Source of the DNA: an uncultured Christensenellaceae bacterium
Lineage (GTDB): Bacteria > Bacillota > Clostridia > Christensenellales > Christensenellaceae
Length of the DNA: 64,000 nt
Reading direction: 5' to 3'
Assembly: GCA_910588425.1 (NCBI GenBank)
Contig: CAJUPM010000003.1
Coordinates: 91,219-155,218, forward strand
Below are positions 24,082-32,494 of the stretch, piece by piece (the first letter of the stretch is position 1; each line of letters starts with the position of its first letter). A program made the position numbers and the translations under genes. The notes below the pieces were generated by a model, which was not told the DNA's origin, ran no database searches, and saw only the letters and a program-made list of their open reading frames with translations.

Positions 24082-24146
24082 AAAAACTTCCTTTCATCCA
24101 GGGATTAAAAATACTATCATATGGCCATTTGGCCTTATTTGCGAAA

Positions 24147-25226
24147 TTATGCGCCCAGCAGGGCATCCAGCAGCACGATGGCCGCCGCCGCCTCTACCAC
24201 GGGAACCGCCCTTGGGACGATGCACGGGTCGTGCCGCCCGGTGATCTCCAGCTTCTCGGGTTTTTTCCGGGAAAGCGAGACAGAATCCTGCGCTCTGGCG
24301 ATGGAGGGCGTGGGCTTGAAGGCCAGATGAAAGAGCAGGGGCATGCCCGTGCTGATGCCGCCCAAAATGCCGCCAGCGTGGTTGGTTTTGGTCAAAACCC
24401 GGCCCTCTTCCAGCAGGAAGGGGTCGTTATTCTGGCTGCCCCGCATCTCTGCCGCCGCGAACCCCGCGCCGAACTCTAAGCCCTTGACGGCCGGGATGCC
24501 GAACAGCGCCGCGGCCAGGCGGTTTTCCAGGCCGTCGAACATGGGATCGCCAATGCCGGCCGGAAAGCCGACGGCGGCGCACTCGATGGTGCCGCCCACG
24601 CTGTCCAGATCCGCCTTGGCCTGGGCGATTTTTTCCTGCATGGCCGCGCCGGCGGCGTCGTCTATGACGGCAAAGGGTTTTGCTGAGACGGCCTGCAAAT
24701 CCGCCGGGCAGACGCGCACTGGGTCAAATGGCGCATCGGCCACGCCCGCGACGGAGGCGATATGCGCGCCGACAAAGACGCCCCGCTGTTCCAGCATTTG
24801 CAGGCAGATGGCCCCGGCAAAGCAGAGCGGGGCAGTCAGCCGGCCGGAAAAGTGCCCGCCCCCGCGCACGTCCTGAAAGCCGCCATAGCGCAGGTTTGCG
24901 GTAAAATCCGCGTGGCCGGGCCGGGGAACATCCCGCAGTTTTTCGTAGTCTTTGGAGCGGGTATCGCCGTTCCCGATGAGCATGGCCAGCGGCGCGCCGC
25001 AGGTTTTGCCCTCTGCCAGGCCGGAGAGGATGATGGGCTCATCCGCTTCCCTGCGCGCCGTGGCATAGGCCGCGCGGCCGGGGGCTCTGCGCGCCAGAAA
25101 GGCCCGCACTTTCTCCATATCCACGGCAAAGCCGGCGGGCAGGCCGTCGATGACGGCGCCGATAGCCTGGCTATGCGACTGCCCAAAGATGGAGACGGTG
25201 ATATTTTTTCCGATTTGAGAAGACAT
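24147..25226 (-). CDS. aroC: Chorismate synthase
   Basis: Last common step: eliminates phosphate from EPSP to give chorismate, using reduced FMN. The 359-residue protein has typical segments GQSHSQAIGAVIDGLPAG at the N-terminus and GGGHFSGRLTAP in the middle. In signature 1 the usual Glu-Ser-His appears as GQSHSQA, a small deviation from GESHG that is worth noting because His at that place takes part in catalysis and is kept. Located 28 bases after aroA. Confidence 0.93.
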   Translation of the reverse strand: MSSQIGKNITVSIFGQSHSQAIGAVIDGLPAGFAVDMEKVRAFLARRAPGRAAYATARREADEPIILSGLAEGKTCGAPLAMLIGNGDTRSKDYEKLRDVPRPGHADFTANLRYGGFQDVRGGGHFSGRLTAPLCFAGAICLQMLEQRGVFVGAHIASVAGVADAPFDPVRVCPADLQAVSAKPFAVIDDAAGAAMQEKIAQAKADLDSVGGTIECAAVGFPAGIGDPMFDGLENRLAAALFGIPAVKGLEFGAGFAAAEMRGSQNNDPFLLEEGRVLTKTNHAGGILGGISTGMPLLFHLAFKPTPSIARAQDSVSLSRKKPEKLEITGRHDPCIVPRAVPVVEAAAAIVLLDALLGA

Positions 25227-25253
25227 GGCGCTTCCCTCCGATTTTTCACTATA

Positions 25254-26510
25254 TTATAAGATAGCAATTTTTCCGCCCAGTTTCTCAAAATCCGCCCAGA
25301 ACCCGGGATAGGATTTGGAGACGACCTGCGCATCTCTTATTATAACATCTTTTTCGCAGGCAAGGGAAGCGATTGCGGCAGACATGGCGATGCGGTGATC
25401 GCCCCAGCTGGAAACCTCTCCGCCCTTAAGGCGCGGCTTGCCCCGGATGATCAGGCCGTCCGGCAGTTCCTCGATATCTGCGCCCAGGCGGCGGAGTGTG
25501 TCCGTAACCGAGCGCAGGCGGTCGCTCTCCTTGATGCGCAGCCGGGCGGCGTTTGTGATATGCGTTTTTCCGGATGCCGTCGCGGCCACTGCCGCCAGCA
25601 CGGGGATGAGATCCGGGATATTGCCCGCGTCGATCTGGATGGCCGAGAGCGCCCCCGGGCGCACGGTAACATCCTGCCCGGCCCGGCAGACCTGCGCGCC
25701 CATCCGGGCCAGCAATGGCTCCACGGCGCGGTCTCCCTGAGCGGAATTTTGATCCAGATTGCGGCAGGTAATCTCGCCGGAGAGCGCTCCGGCGCACAGC
25801 CAGAATGCCGCGCTGGACCAATCCCCGCAGATTTCCAGCCGGCCGGGGGAGCGGTACCGCTGCCCCGGAGCGACGCGAAAACCGCGCTCCGTCCGCTGGA
25901 CGGCAACGCCGAAGCGGCGCATGGTCTGCACCGTCATCTCGACGTATCCCGCGGATTCCAGCGCCGTGCTCAGGGCGATTTCACCGCCCTCGGGCAGCAG
26001 GGGAAAGCAGAGCAGCAGGCCGGTCAGAAACTGGGAGCTGACGTTGCCGGGCAGGGTAAACACCCCGCTTTGCAGCTGCCCGGAAAGCGCGATGGGCAGC
26101 AGGGCGCGGTCCAGCCGGCAGCCATGTGCCTCCAGCTCCTCCTTCAGCGGGGAAACCGGGCGCTCGGGCAGCCTGCCCTGGCCGGTGAAACTGGCCGCAC
26201 AGCCCAGCGCCGCGGCGATGGGCAGCAGAAAGCGCAGAGTCGAGCCGCTTTCTGCGCAGTCCAGCAGGGCGGATTGGGCGGCGCGTCCGATGGGGCGGAC
26301 GCGGATGCTGTTTTCCGAGACGTCAAAAGCCGCTCCCAGGCTTTGCAGGCAGCGGATGGTCGTCTCGATATCGACAGAGCTTCCGTTGAGGGCAAGCTCG
26401 GTGGGCGCATCCGAAAGCGCCGCGCAGATGAGGGCGCGGTGCGCATCGGATTTGGAGGAGATGGCAGAAATCCTGCCCGAAAGACGCGAAGGAGAGATGC
26501 GAATATCCAT
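25254..26510 (-). CDS. aroA: 5-enolpyruvylshikimate-3-phosphate synthase
   Basis: Adds enolpyruvate to shikimate 3-phosphate. The 418-residue protein shows SKSDAHRALICAAL at the N-terminus, LDCAESGSTLRFLLPIAAALG (PEP site), and LRIKESDRL near the C-terminus. The residue after LDCAESGSTLRF is LL and the PEP-site loop reads SGSTLRFLLP rather than the class I NAGTAMRP, placing it with the class II-like enzymes of Gram-positive bacteria. Start and aroB stop overlap as TAATG, with GGAGGC before it. Confidence 0.94.
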   Translation of the reverse strand: MDIRISPSRLSGRISAISSKSDAHRALICAALSDAPTELALNGSSVDIETTIRCLQSLGAAFDVSENSIRVRPIGRAAQSALLDCAESGSTLRFLLPIAAALGCAASFTGQGRLPERPVSPLKEELEAHGCRLDRALLPIALSGQLQSGVFTLPGNVSSQFLTGLLLCFPLLPEGGEIALSTALESAGYVEMTVQTMRRFGVAVQRTERGFRVAPGQRYRSPGRLEICGDWSSAAFWLCAGALSGEITCRNLDQNSAQGDRAVEPLLARMGAQVCRAGQDVTVRPGALSAIQIDAGNIPDLIPVLAAVAATASGKTHITNAARLRIKESDRLRSVTDTLRRLGADIEELPDGLIIRGKPRLKGGEVSSWGDHRIAMSAAIASLACEKDVIIRDAQVVSKSYPGFWADFEKLGGKIAIL

Positions 26511-27568
26511 TATGCCTCCACTCCCAGGCGGATGATCTCGCCCAGCGTTTGCATGGAGACTTTTTCCAGGCGGCATTTGCCGATCTGCTCCGGGAGCACC
26601 AGCGTGATGCTGGCGCCGCCCCGTTTCTTATCTTTGCCCGATGCGGCATAAAGCGCTCCGGCATCATAAGGGCAATGCGTTTCCAGGCCAAAGGCGGCTG
26701 CGGCCCGGGCGATCTCCTGCGAACAGTCCGCCTCTAACAGCCCGGCGCGGTGCGCCCCCCGGGCCATGAGCACCATGCCGATGGCCACGGCGTGGCCGTG
26801 CGAGATGGTGAAATTGCTGCAAGCCTCGATGGCGTGGCCGATGGTGTGGCCGAGATTGAGGAACTGGCGCGCGCCGGTATCCCGCTCATCCTGGGCGACG
26901 TAATCGCGCTTGATGCACACGCACTTTTCGATGATCTCCTCCCGGTCTGCGCCGATTTTATTCCGGCAAATCTGCTCGAACAGCGCTGTGGAATCTAAGA
27001 CGCCGTATTTGATGGCTTCGGCGGCGCCGTCTGCAAAAATTTCAGGGGAAAGCGTTTCCAGCGCATCCGTATCGCAGAGCACCAGGCTGGGCTGATGGAA
27101 GGCGCCCGCGAGGTTCTTGCCCGCGGAGAGATCCACCGCCGTCTTGCCGCCCACGGAAGAATCGATGGCGGCTAGCAGGGTGGTGGGAATCTGCACATAG
27201 GGGATGCCGCGCATGTAGGTCGCCGCGGCAAACCCGGCCATATCGCCGGTTACGCCGCCGCCCAGAGCGACGATGAGAGATTTGCGGTCCATCCCATGCT
27301 CAGCCAGAAACTCCAGAATTTTGGCATAGGTCGATACATTCTTGCTGGCCTCGCCTGCGGGAAAGACGTATTTGCAGGGCGCAAAGCCCGCCTGCTCAAG
27401 TGAAGAGAGCAGGGCATCCGCATACAGCGCGTCCACCGTGCTGTCTGTGATGACGGCGATGCGGCTGGGCGAGGATATCTGGGCGATGCGCGCGCCCGCC
27501 TCCCGGATGAGCCCGGAACCGATGAAAATTTCATAGCCTTCCCGAATGGGAACATGCACGTTTCTCAT
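26510..27568 (-). CDS. aroB: 3-dehydroquinate synthase
   Basis: Second shikimate step: NAD- and metal-dependent ring closure of DAHP. At 352 residues, with GGGVTGDMAGFAAATYMRG, the catalytic region IPTTLLAAIDSSVGGKTAVD and metal ligands in LNLGHTIGHAIE and SHGHAVAIG. The ATG at 27568 overlaps the tyrA stop (ATGA); an in-frame start 55 codons upstream would lie inside tyrA. Confidence 0.95.
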   Translation of the reverse strand: MRNVHVPIREGYEIFIGSGLIREAGARIAQISSPSRIAVITDSTVDALYADALLSSLEQAGFAPCKYVFPAGEASKNVSTYAKILEFLAEHGMDRKSLIVALGGGVTGDMAGFAAATYMRGIPYVQIPTTLLAAIDSSVGGKTAVDLSAGKNLAGAFHQPSLVLCDTDALETLSPEIFADGAAEAIKYGVLDSTALFEQICRNKIGADREEIIEKCVCIKRDYVAQDERDTGARQFLNLGHTIGHAIEACSNFTISHGHAVAIGMVLMARGAHRAGLLEADCSQEIARAAAAFGLETHCPYDAGALYAASGKDKKRGGASITLVLPEQIGKCRLEKVSMQTLGEIIRLGVEA

Positions 27569-28401
27569 AAGCGATCCACCTTCTCCTTGAGCTCTCTGCC
27601 TTCCTTTAAAAGCTGGCGAAGCGTATCGGCGTCCTGCGCCTTGAGCGCCGCGCTGTATTCTTTTAACCGATCTGCGATGCAGTCTATCTCTTCGGCCAGG
27701 TTTTCCCTGTTTTCCAAAAACAGCTCGGTCCACATGGTCTCGTTCAGATAGGCGACCCGGGTGAGATCCCGGAAACTGCCGGCGGAAAAGCCCTTGAAAT
27801 TGATGGCCGTCGGGCTTTTGACATACGCATTCGAGACGACGTGCGCCAGCTGGGAAGTGAACGCGATGCGCTTATCGTGGATGAGCGGAGTCGTGATGAT
27901 GACACTGCCAAAGCCGATTTGCAGGAAAAACTCCTTGGCGAACTCGACGCAGGCCAAATCGTGATCCGGGTAGGGCGTTAAGATCATGGAAGCGCCGGAA
28001 AACAGCGAGGCCAGGGAATATTCAAAGCCGGAATGCTCGGTACCCGCCATGGGATGCCCGCCGATGAACGTGAACCCATGCTCCGCGGCGATGCTTCTAA
28101 GGGGCGTGCAGACCACTTCCTTGACGCCGCAGCAGTCGATGACCAGCGCGCCTTTTTTGATTTTTTCCGCGTGCGAGCGGATATACTCTACCGTCGCCTG
28201 GGGATAGAGCGCCAAAATGAGCATATCGCAGAAGGGAAGATCTTCCTCCCGCAGCTCTTCGGAGATGACTTTGGTCATCTTTGCTTTGAGGACGACGCTG
28301 GAATCGAGATCCGCGCCCAAAACTGTGTGATCTGTGTGCTCGGTAATTGCCTTTGCCATGGAGCCGCCGATCAGCCCAAGGCCAATGATGCCGATTTTCA
28401 T
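27565..28401 (-). CDS. tyrA: Prephenate dehydrogenase
   Basis: Oxidises prephenate to 4-hydroxyphenylpyruvate, the tyrosine branch. The 278-residue protein starts with the NAD-binding MKIGIIGLGLIGGSMAKAI and has GGHPMAGTEHSG, with the catalytic His region. No chorismate mutase or ACT domain is attached. The ATG at 28401 follows GGGAGGT; it lies four bases after aroF. Confidence 0.94.
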   Translation of the reverse strand: MKIGIIGLGLIGGSMAKAITEHTDHTVLGADLDSSVVLKAKMTKVISEELREEDLPFCDMLILALYPQATVEYIRSHAEKIKKGALVIDCCGVKEVVCTPLRSIAAEHGFTFIGGHPMAGTEHSGFEYSLASLFSGASMILTPYPDHDLACVEFAKEFFLQIGFGSVIITTPLIHDKRIAFTSQLAHVVSNAYVKSPTAINFKGFSAGSFRDLTRVAYLNETMWTELFLENRENLAEEIDCIADRLKEYSAALKAQDADTLRQLLKEGRELKEKVDRL

Positions 28402-28405
28402 GCCG

Positions 28406-29422
28406 CTACCTCCCAAGCTCTTTGCCTACAACGGGCAGAATCTGCTTTACCTTGCCCGCGACATGCTCAAACATCTGGGGCGAGAGGGACTGAGGGCCGT
28501 CGCAGAGCGCCCGGGCAGGATCGTTATGCACCTCGATCATCAGCCCGTCTGCGCCGGCGGCGGCGGCAGAAAGCGCCAGCGGCTCAACCAGATAGGAATG
28601 CCCGGAGGCGTGGGAAGGATCTACCACCACGGGCAGATGCGATTTCATCTTGATGAGCGGAACCGCCGAAATATCCAGCGTGTTGCGGGTGTATGTCTCA
28701 AACGTGCGGATGCCCCGCTCGCAGAGGATGATGCGCTCGTTGCCCCCGGCCATGATATATTCGGCGCTCATGAGCAGCTCCTCCAGGGTGTTGGCCAGGC
28801 CACGCTTTAAAAGGATGACTTTGTCGCTGTGCCCCAGCTCCTTGAGCAGATCGAAGTTCTGCATGTTGCGCGCGCCCACCTGGACGACGTCGATATCCGC
28901 GAACAGCGGCAGCTGGGAGATGTTCATAATCTCGGTTACGATGGGCATGCCCGTGGCCTGTTTGGCCTCGAGAAGCAGGCGGATGCCCTCGGCGCCCATG
29001 CCCTGGAAGGCATAGGGGGAGGTGCGCGGCTTGAAAGCGCCGCCCCGCAGCAGCCGTGCGCCGGATTTTTGCACCGCTTTGGCGACCTCGATGATCTGCT
29101 CCTCGCTCTCCACCGAGCAGGGCCCGGCGATGAACTGGAAATTGCCCCCGCCGATTTTCGCGCCGCCGATTTCGAGGACGGTATCATCCGGGTGGAAATC
29201 CCGGTTGACGTTCTTATACGGCTCCCGGATGCGCTTAACGTCCTGGACGATCTCCAGGCTCTTGATGAGATCTAGGTCGACTTTGGAAGTATCGCCCACA
29301 AGGCCGAGGATGGTCTGGTATTCGCCCTGGCTCATATGCGTATCCAGCCCAAGGCTGTGCAGCCAGGTGATGAGGTTTTGCTTTTGCTGCTCATCTGGGT
29401 TGCTTTTGAGGATGATAATCAT
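28406..29422 (-). CDS. aroF: DAHP synthase (type I beta) with N-terminal regulatory domain
   Basis: First committed step: condenses phosphoenolpyruvate and erythrose 4-phosphate. The 338-residue protein has a ferredoxin-like domain (about residues 1-68, MIIILKSNPDEQQ to VKRIREPY) as in Thermotoga DAHP synthase, where it closes the active site when tyrosine or phenylalanine binds, and a catalytic barrel with FIAGPCSVES and LLRGGAFKPRTSPYAFQG. The ATG at 29422 follows AAGGAG; the upstream extension runs through the attenuator. First structural gene of the operon, so it is subject to both allosteric control (inferred) and the Tyr/Phe attenuator. Confidence 0.95.
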   Translation of the reverse strand: MIIILKSNPDEQQKQNLITWLHSLGLDTHMSQGEYQTILGLVGDTSKVDLDLIKSLEIVQDVKRIREPYKNVNRDFHPDDTVLEIGGAKIGGGNFQFIAGPCSVESEEQIIEVAKAVQKSGARLLRGGAFKPRTSPYAFQGMGAEGIRLLLEAKQATGMPIVTEIMNISQLPLFADIDVVQVGARNMQNFDLLKELGHSDKVILLKRGLANTLEELLMSAEYIMAGGNERIILCERGIRTFETYTRNTLDISAVPLIKMKSHLPVVVDPSHASGHSYLVEPLALSAAAAGADGLMIEVHNDPARALCDGPQSLSPQMFEHVAGKVKQILPVVGKELGR

Positions 29423-29460
29423 GGCTTTCCTGCTCCTTGAAATAAAAAATGATAAACTCC

Positions 29461-29503
29461 TTGGAAAAATAAAAAATGCAGCGGCTTTTCGCACACTGCA
29501 TTT
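29461..29503 (-). terminator. Attenuator terminator of the aro operon
   Basis: Minus-strand stem AAATGCAG / CTGCATTT (29474-29503), followed by TTTATTTTT. It lies between the leader peptide stop and aroF. The 5' arm and loop (complement of 29485-29499) can instead pair with the leader segment complementary to 29546-29563. Confidence 0.88.
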
Positions 29504-29563
29504 GCTTTCCGATGATTCGGCAGCACTTAGAAACTTGAGGCCCTGGCAGTGGCACGCGAAAAG
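29485..29563 (-). promoter_or_regulatory. Antiterminator pairing of the aro attenuator
   Basis: The leader RNA segment CTTTTCGC-gtgc-CACTGC (complement of 29546-29563) is complementary to GCAGTG-t-GCGAAAAG (complement of 29485-29499): 14 base pairs with one asymmetric bulge. This pairing uses the 5' arm of the terminator and so excludes it. The segment lies just downstream of the Tyr/Phe codons, where a stalled ribosome would leave it free. Confidence 0.75.
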
Positions 29564-29628
29564 ACTTTATCCATAAAGTAGATAAAGTAAGAGTAATAAT
29601 ATGCGGCTGCCTTTGCGAAGTGTTTCAT
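29527..29628 (-). CDS. Tyr/Phe-rich attenuator leader peptide
   Basis: A 33-codon ORF starting MKHFAKAAA, followed by YYYSYFIYF: four to five Tyr and two Phe within nine codons (residues 10-18: five Tyr... counted as Y10, Y11, Y12, Y14, Y17 and F15, F18). A GAGGT site lies eight bases before the ATG. The promoter is 30 bases upstream and a terminator with a competing antiterminator follows, so this is a ribosome-stalling leader that senses charged tRNA-Tyr and tRNA-Phe. A hairpin ACTTTATC/GATAAAGT (29564-29588) forms within the Tyr/Phe codons and would be opened by the ribosome. The layout is analogous to E. coli pheL. Confidence 0.88.
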   Translation of the reverse strand: MKHFAKAAAYYYSYFIYFMDKVFSRATARASSF

Positions 29629-29656
29629 ATTGAGCTACCTCTTTTTTACTAACTCT

Positions 29657-29685
29657 ATCATACCCCGCAAAAAATGCGATGTCAA
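29657..29685 (-). promoter_or_regulatory. Shikimate operon promoter
   Basis: Minus-strand consensus TTGACA (29680-29685), 17-base spacer, TATGAT (29657-29662); transcription should begin at about 29650, 22 bases before the leader ATG. Confidence 0.85.
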
Positions 29686-29698
29686 GCGTTTCTTTTCT

Positions 29699-29728
29699 TT
29701 GACAACGCCAGAAGCGGCATGGTATCAT
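29699..29728 (+). promoter_or_regulatory. Promoter of HAD/VanX operon
   Basis: Plus-strand TTGACA (29699-29704), 18-base spacer, TATCAT (29723-29728) with TGG before the -10. It diverges from the shikimate promoter only about 14 bases away, so the two promoters lie back to back. Confidence 0.75.
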
Positions 29729-29767
29729 TTTGCTGGAAGTTTTGACTTTTAGAGAAGGAGAGAGCGC

Positions 29768-30442
29768 GTGAGACTAAAGGCAGCAATTTTTGATTTGGAT
29801 GGGACGCTTCTGGATTCCATGTACTACTGGCGGCATATGTTCGAGATTTTTCTGGAAGGCTACGGCAAAAAGCCAAAGCCGGATCTGAAGGATAAGCTAA
29901 AGCCGCTGAGCCTTCAGGAATCGGCAGATGTATTCCGGCTGGAATACGGCGTCCCCGGGAGCACGGACGAAGTGGCGGAGGGCATCAACAAAGTTCTGGA
30001 AGAGCGCTATTTCCATACGATTGAGGCCAAGCCGCATGTGCGGGAATTTCTGGAGCTGCTCCAAAAAAACGGCGTGAAAATCTGCGCGGCCACGGCGACG
30101 GATCGCTATCTCGTCGAGGCGGCCCTCAAGCGAACCGGGCTTTACGATTATTTCTCCCAGATCTACACCTGCACAGAGGTGGGACGGGGCAAGGAGTTCC
30201 CGGATATCTACCTCAAAGCCATGGAATTTATGGGCGAGCGGCAGGAGGATACCGTCGTCTTTGAAGACGCGTATTACGCCATCAAAACGGCAAAAGCCGC
30301 GGGCTTCTATGTCGTCGCCATGGAGGATGAGACGGCGAAGGAAGATGAGGCGGGCATTATGCAGGCCGCCGATGAATACCATCGGGATTTTTCCAGCGTG
30401 GAAATAGAAGTGGAAGGGGGATGCGCGCGCATTGGAGCATAG
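29768..30442 (+). CDS. HAD-superfamily phosphatase/phosphoglucomutase-like
   Basis: HAD hydrolase of 224 residues, beta-phosphoglucomutase subfamily layout: motif I FDLDGTLLDS (nucleophile Asp in residues 8-12 region), helical cap, motif II Thr/Ser in AATATDR, motif III Lys in GRGKEFPDIYLKA, and motif IV VFEDAYYAIKTAKAAG. It begins with GTG behind AGAAGGAGAG. Its end overlaps the start of the VanX-like gene. The substrate cannot be assigned. Confidence 0.87.
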   Translation: MRLKAAIFDLDGTLLDSMYYWRHMFEIFLEGYGKKPKPDLKDKLKPLSLQESADVFRLEYGVPGSTDEVAEGINKVLEERYFHTIEAKPHVREFLELLQKNGVKICAATATDRYLVEAALKRTGLYDYFSQIYTCTEVGRGKEFPDIYLKAMEFMGERQEDTVVFEDAYYAIKTAKAAGFYVVAMEDETAKEDEAGIMQAADEYHRDFSSVEIEVEGGCARIGA

Positions 30443-31118
30443 AGTGATTCCGCCTTTTCCGGGCGTCCGGGAATCCGCGGCGGCGGCAGAGGAAAACGGC
30501 GAAGCGCTGGTCTGCGTGCAAAAGCAGTGCCCGGGAGAGTTTGTCTGTGCATCGGCTTATTTCGCCCAGGGGCTGAGCGGCGCGCTGGAGGAAATCTATA
30601 TCCGGGAGGGTGCGCTGGAGCGTCTGCAAAAGGCGGCGCAGGCGCTGCCCGAAGGGTTTCGCTTCAAGCTCTGGGATGTCTGGCGGCCGCTGGCCGTTCA
30701 ACAGGCGATTTTCGACGCCTATGCCGCAGAGATTGCCCAAAAACAGCCGGCGCTTTCCAAAGAGCAAGTTTTTGAGGAGACGAGAAAATTCGTGTTCCCG
30801 CCGGGAAGCGATGCGCTGCTCCCGCCTCTGCACGCCACAGGCGGCGCGGTGGATCTGACCATCGTCGATGAGCGCGGAGCCGAGCTGGATATGGGGACGG
30901 GCTTCGACTATTTTGGCGACATCGCTTTTCCGGAATACTACGAGGCCCCCGGCAGGGATGAGCGCATCCGCCAGAACCGCCGGCTGCTCTATTTTGCCAT
31001 GATAGACGCCGGCTTCATTCCAGACAGCGTGGAATGGTGGCACTTTAACTACGGCAACAGCGCCTGGGCCAAATGGACGGGCAATGCGCCGATTTACGGC
31101 GGAGTTTTCTCGCTGTGA
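30432..31118 (+). CDS. D-alanyl-D-alanine dipeptidase (VanX/DdpX family)
   Basis: Zinc dipeptidase family of 228 residues. Zinc ligands and catalytic residues are seen in LHATGGAVDLTI (His and Asp of HxxxGxxxD) and EWWHFNYG (catalytic Glu and third ligand His); DVWRP is the substrate-binding Arg motif. I use a TTG start at 30432 with GGGGG nine bases before it; a GTG at 30444 is possible. No VanH, VanA or VanRS genes are near, so a housekeeping role in D-Ala-D-Ala turnover is more likely than vancomycin resistance. Confidence 0.85.
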   Translation: MEHRVIPPFPGVRESAAAAEENGEALVCVQKQCPGEFVCASAYFAQGLSGALEEIYIREGALERLQKAAQALPEGFRFKLWDVWRPLAVQQAIFDAYAAEIAQKQPALSKEQVFEETRKFVFPPGSDALLPPLHATGGAVDLTIVDERGAELDMGTGFDYFGDIAFPEYYEAPGRDERIRQNRRLLYFAMIDAGFIPDSVEWWHFNYGNSAWAKWTGNAPIYGGVFSL

Positions 31119-31378
31119 GCAGGCTGGAGGAGCTGCCAAACCTCGGGGCAGTGATGGTGCAAAAGCTAAAAGAGGCCGGGATTGAGACGCCGGAGCAGCT
31201 GGGGGCCATGGGCGCTAAGCAGGCCTGGAGGCAAATCCGGGCGCTGACAGACTCGGACATCTGCCTTTCGGCTTTGCAGGCGCTGGAAGGCGCCGTGCGG
31301 GGCGTGCGCTGGCACGATCTGCCGCCCGATATCAAGCAGGATTTGAAGGCGTTTTACCAGGCGGAGAAAGGGAAATAG
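31115..31378 (+). CDS. TfoX C-terminal domain protein
   Basis: Eighty-seven residues forming a helix-hairpin-helix-like domain as at the C-terminus of TfoX/Sxy competence regulators (LPNLGAVMVQKLKEAGIETPEQLGAMGA..AW). The N-terminal TfoX domain is absent. The GTG start overlaps the VanX stop (GTGA), so it is translationally coupled. Stand-alone TfoX_C proteins are common in Clostridia; function unknown. Confidence 0.78.
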   Translation: MSRLEELPNLGAVMVQKLKEAGIETPEQLGAMGAKQAWRQIRALTDSDICLSALQALEGAVRGVRWHDLPPDIKQDLKAFYQAEKGK

Positions 31379-31384
31379 CAACAT

Positions 31385-31404
31385 GCCCGCAGGGTTTGCG
31401 GGTT
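31385..31404 (+). terminator. Short hairpin after TfoX_C gene
   Basis: Stem CCCGCA / TGCGGG followed by TTTTG; a weak terminator at best, as the T run is short. Confidence 0.4.
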
Positions 31405-31445
31405 TTGATTCCGGGCCGGAAAAGGCTCTAAAAGGGGGAGAGAAT

Positions 31446-31868
31446 ATGGAGTATCGCAGGTTTGCAAATACCATCGTCGCCAGAATGGACAAAGGCGAGG
31501 AAATTCTGGAGCAGATTCAAAGCATTGCGGAAAAAGAGGAAGTTAAGCTGGCCAGCATCCGCGCGCTGGGGGCGACGGACGATTTCACCGTCGGCGTATT
31601 CAAAACCGGGGAAAAGAAATATTACGCCAACGAGTTTCGCGGGGATCATGAGATCGTCTCCCTGACGGGTACCATCAGCACGATGGACGGCCAGTTCTAT
31701 GCGCATCTGCATATGAGCGCCGGCAATGAGAAGGGGCAGGTGTTTGGCGGGCATCTCAACAGAGCGGTGGTCAGCGCCACCTGCGAGATGGTGATTGAGG
31801 TCATCGATGGGCAGGTCGAGCGGGCGTTTGATGAGGAGATCGGGCTCAATCTGTTTCGGTTTATATAG
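31446..31868 (+). CDS. PPC (DUF296) domain DNA-binding-like protein
   Basis: One hundred and forty residues matching the PPC domain found in plant AT-hook proteins and in small prokaryotic proteins. The conserved metal-binding histidines lie in HLHMSAGNEKGQVFGGHL (about residues 80-97). It has no AT-hook. The ATG at 31446 follows AAAGGGGGAG. The 218 bases after it are AT-richer than the surroundings and hold no gene I can support. Role unknown; bacterial members are often annotated as DNA-binding without direct proof. Confidence 0.82.
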   Translation: MEYRRFANTIVARMDKGEEILEQIQSIAEKEEVKLASIRALGATDDFTVGVFKTGEKKYYANEFRGDHEIVSLTGTISTMDGQFYAHLHMSAGNEKGQVFGGHLNRAVVSATCEMVIEVIDGQVERAFDEEIGLNLFRFI

Positions 31869-32086
31869 AGCCATCAGCGCGGAGCATTCGAACGGAAGAA
31901 AGGACTGTGTGATCCGATGTACTGCTGGTTTTTTGAGACATAATCGTAGATGATGTGCTTAGGCGGTGATAGCATATATCGCGCATCAAGTTTCGCTAAT
32001 TCGAATGATTGATGGGAAATGATTGAAGCTAATATTGCGAACGAGCACAAAGACGGCGGTTAAGCTTCATTGAAGGAGGGCCTTTT

Positions 32087-32494
32087 ATGATAGTTGTGAA
32101 AGTGCTAAAAAACAATAGTAAGTTTTTTAAGGCGTTATCGATAGGCACAGGCAACGAGTTTGCTTGTGATGTTCATATCAATAAAAAAATTATAGCGACC
32201 TTACAGCCGGGAGAAGAAACTGTAATTAAGCTGGAACCGGGTCTATACACGGTGTTTTTTAAAGGAGTCCGCTCTTTTGGGCTAAAAAGCAATCAACTGC
32301 ATCTGAATGTAATGCAAAATCGCGACTATATCATACAAGCAAAAAATGGAGTCGGCGGCTTAGTTGCAAGCTATGCTTTGATGACACCGCAGGATTACGA
32401 GTTATATCAATGCCCGCATTGCGGTGCGCCAAACAGAGTTGCTGGTATAAAATTTGCCAAGTGCGAATATTGCGGTTCACTGTTATCAAAATGA
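32087..32494 (+). CDS. Hypothetical protein with C-terminal zinc ribbon
   Basis: One hundred and thirty-five residues. Residues 1-95 look like a beta-sandwich (alternating hydrophobic strands, VHINKKIIATLQPGEETVIKLEPGLYTV), similar in pattern to PEGA/carboxypeptidase-regulatory-like folds. Residues 110-133 form a rubredoxin-type zinc ribbon (CPHCG ... CEYCG). A GGAGGG site precedes the ATG. Codon use is clearly AT-richer than the neighbours, which suggests recent transfer. I do not recognise a named family. Confidence 0.72.
   Translation: MIVVKVLKNNSKFFKALSIGTGNEFACDVHINKKIIATLQPGEETVIKLEPGLYTVFFKGVRSFGLKSNQLHLNVMQNRDYIIQAKNGVGGLVASYALMTPQDYELYQCPHCGAPNRVAGIKFAKCEYCGSLLSK

Noticed and set aside
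30432..31118. Vancomycin resistance locus suggested by VanX-like and VanZ-like genes
   Set aside because: The genes are 32 kb apart, and VanH, VanA/B and the VanRS regulators are absent; both families are widespread outside resistance clusters.
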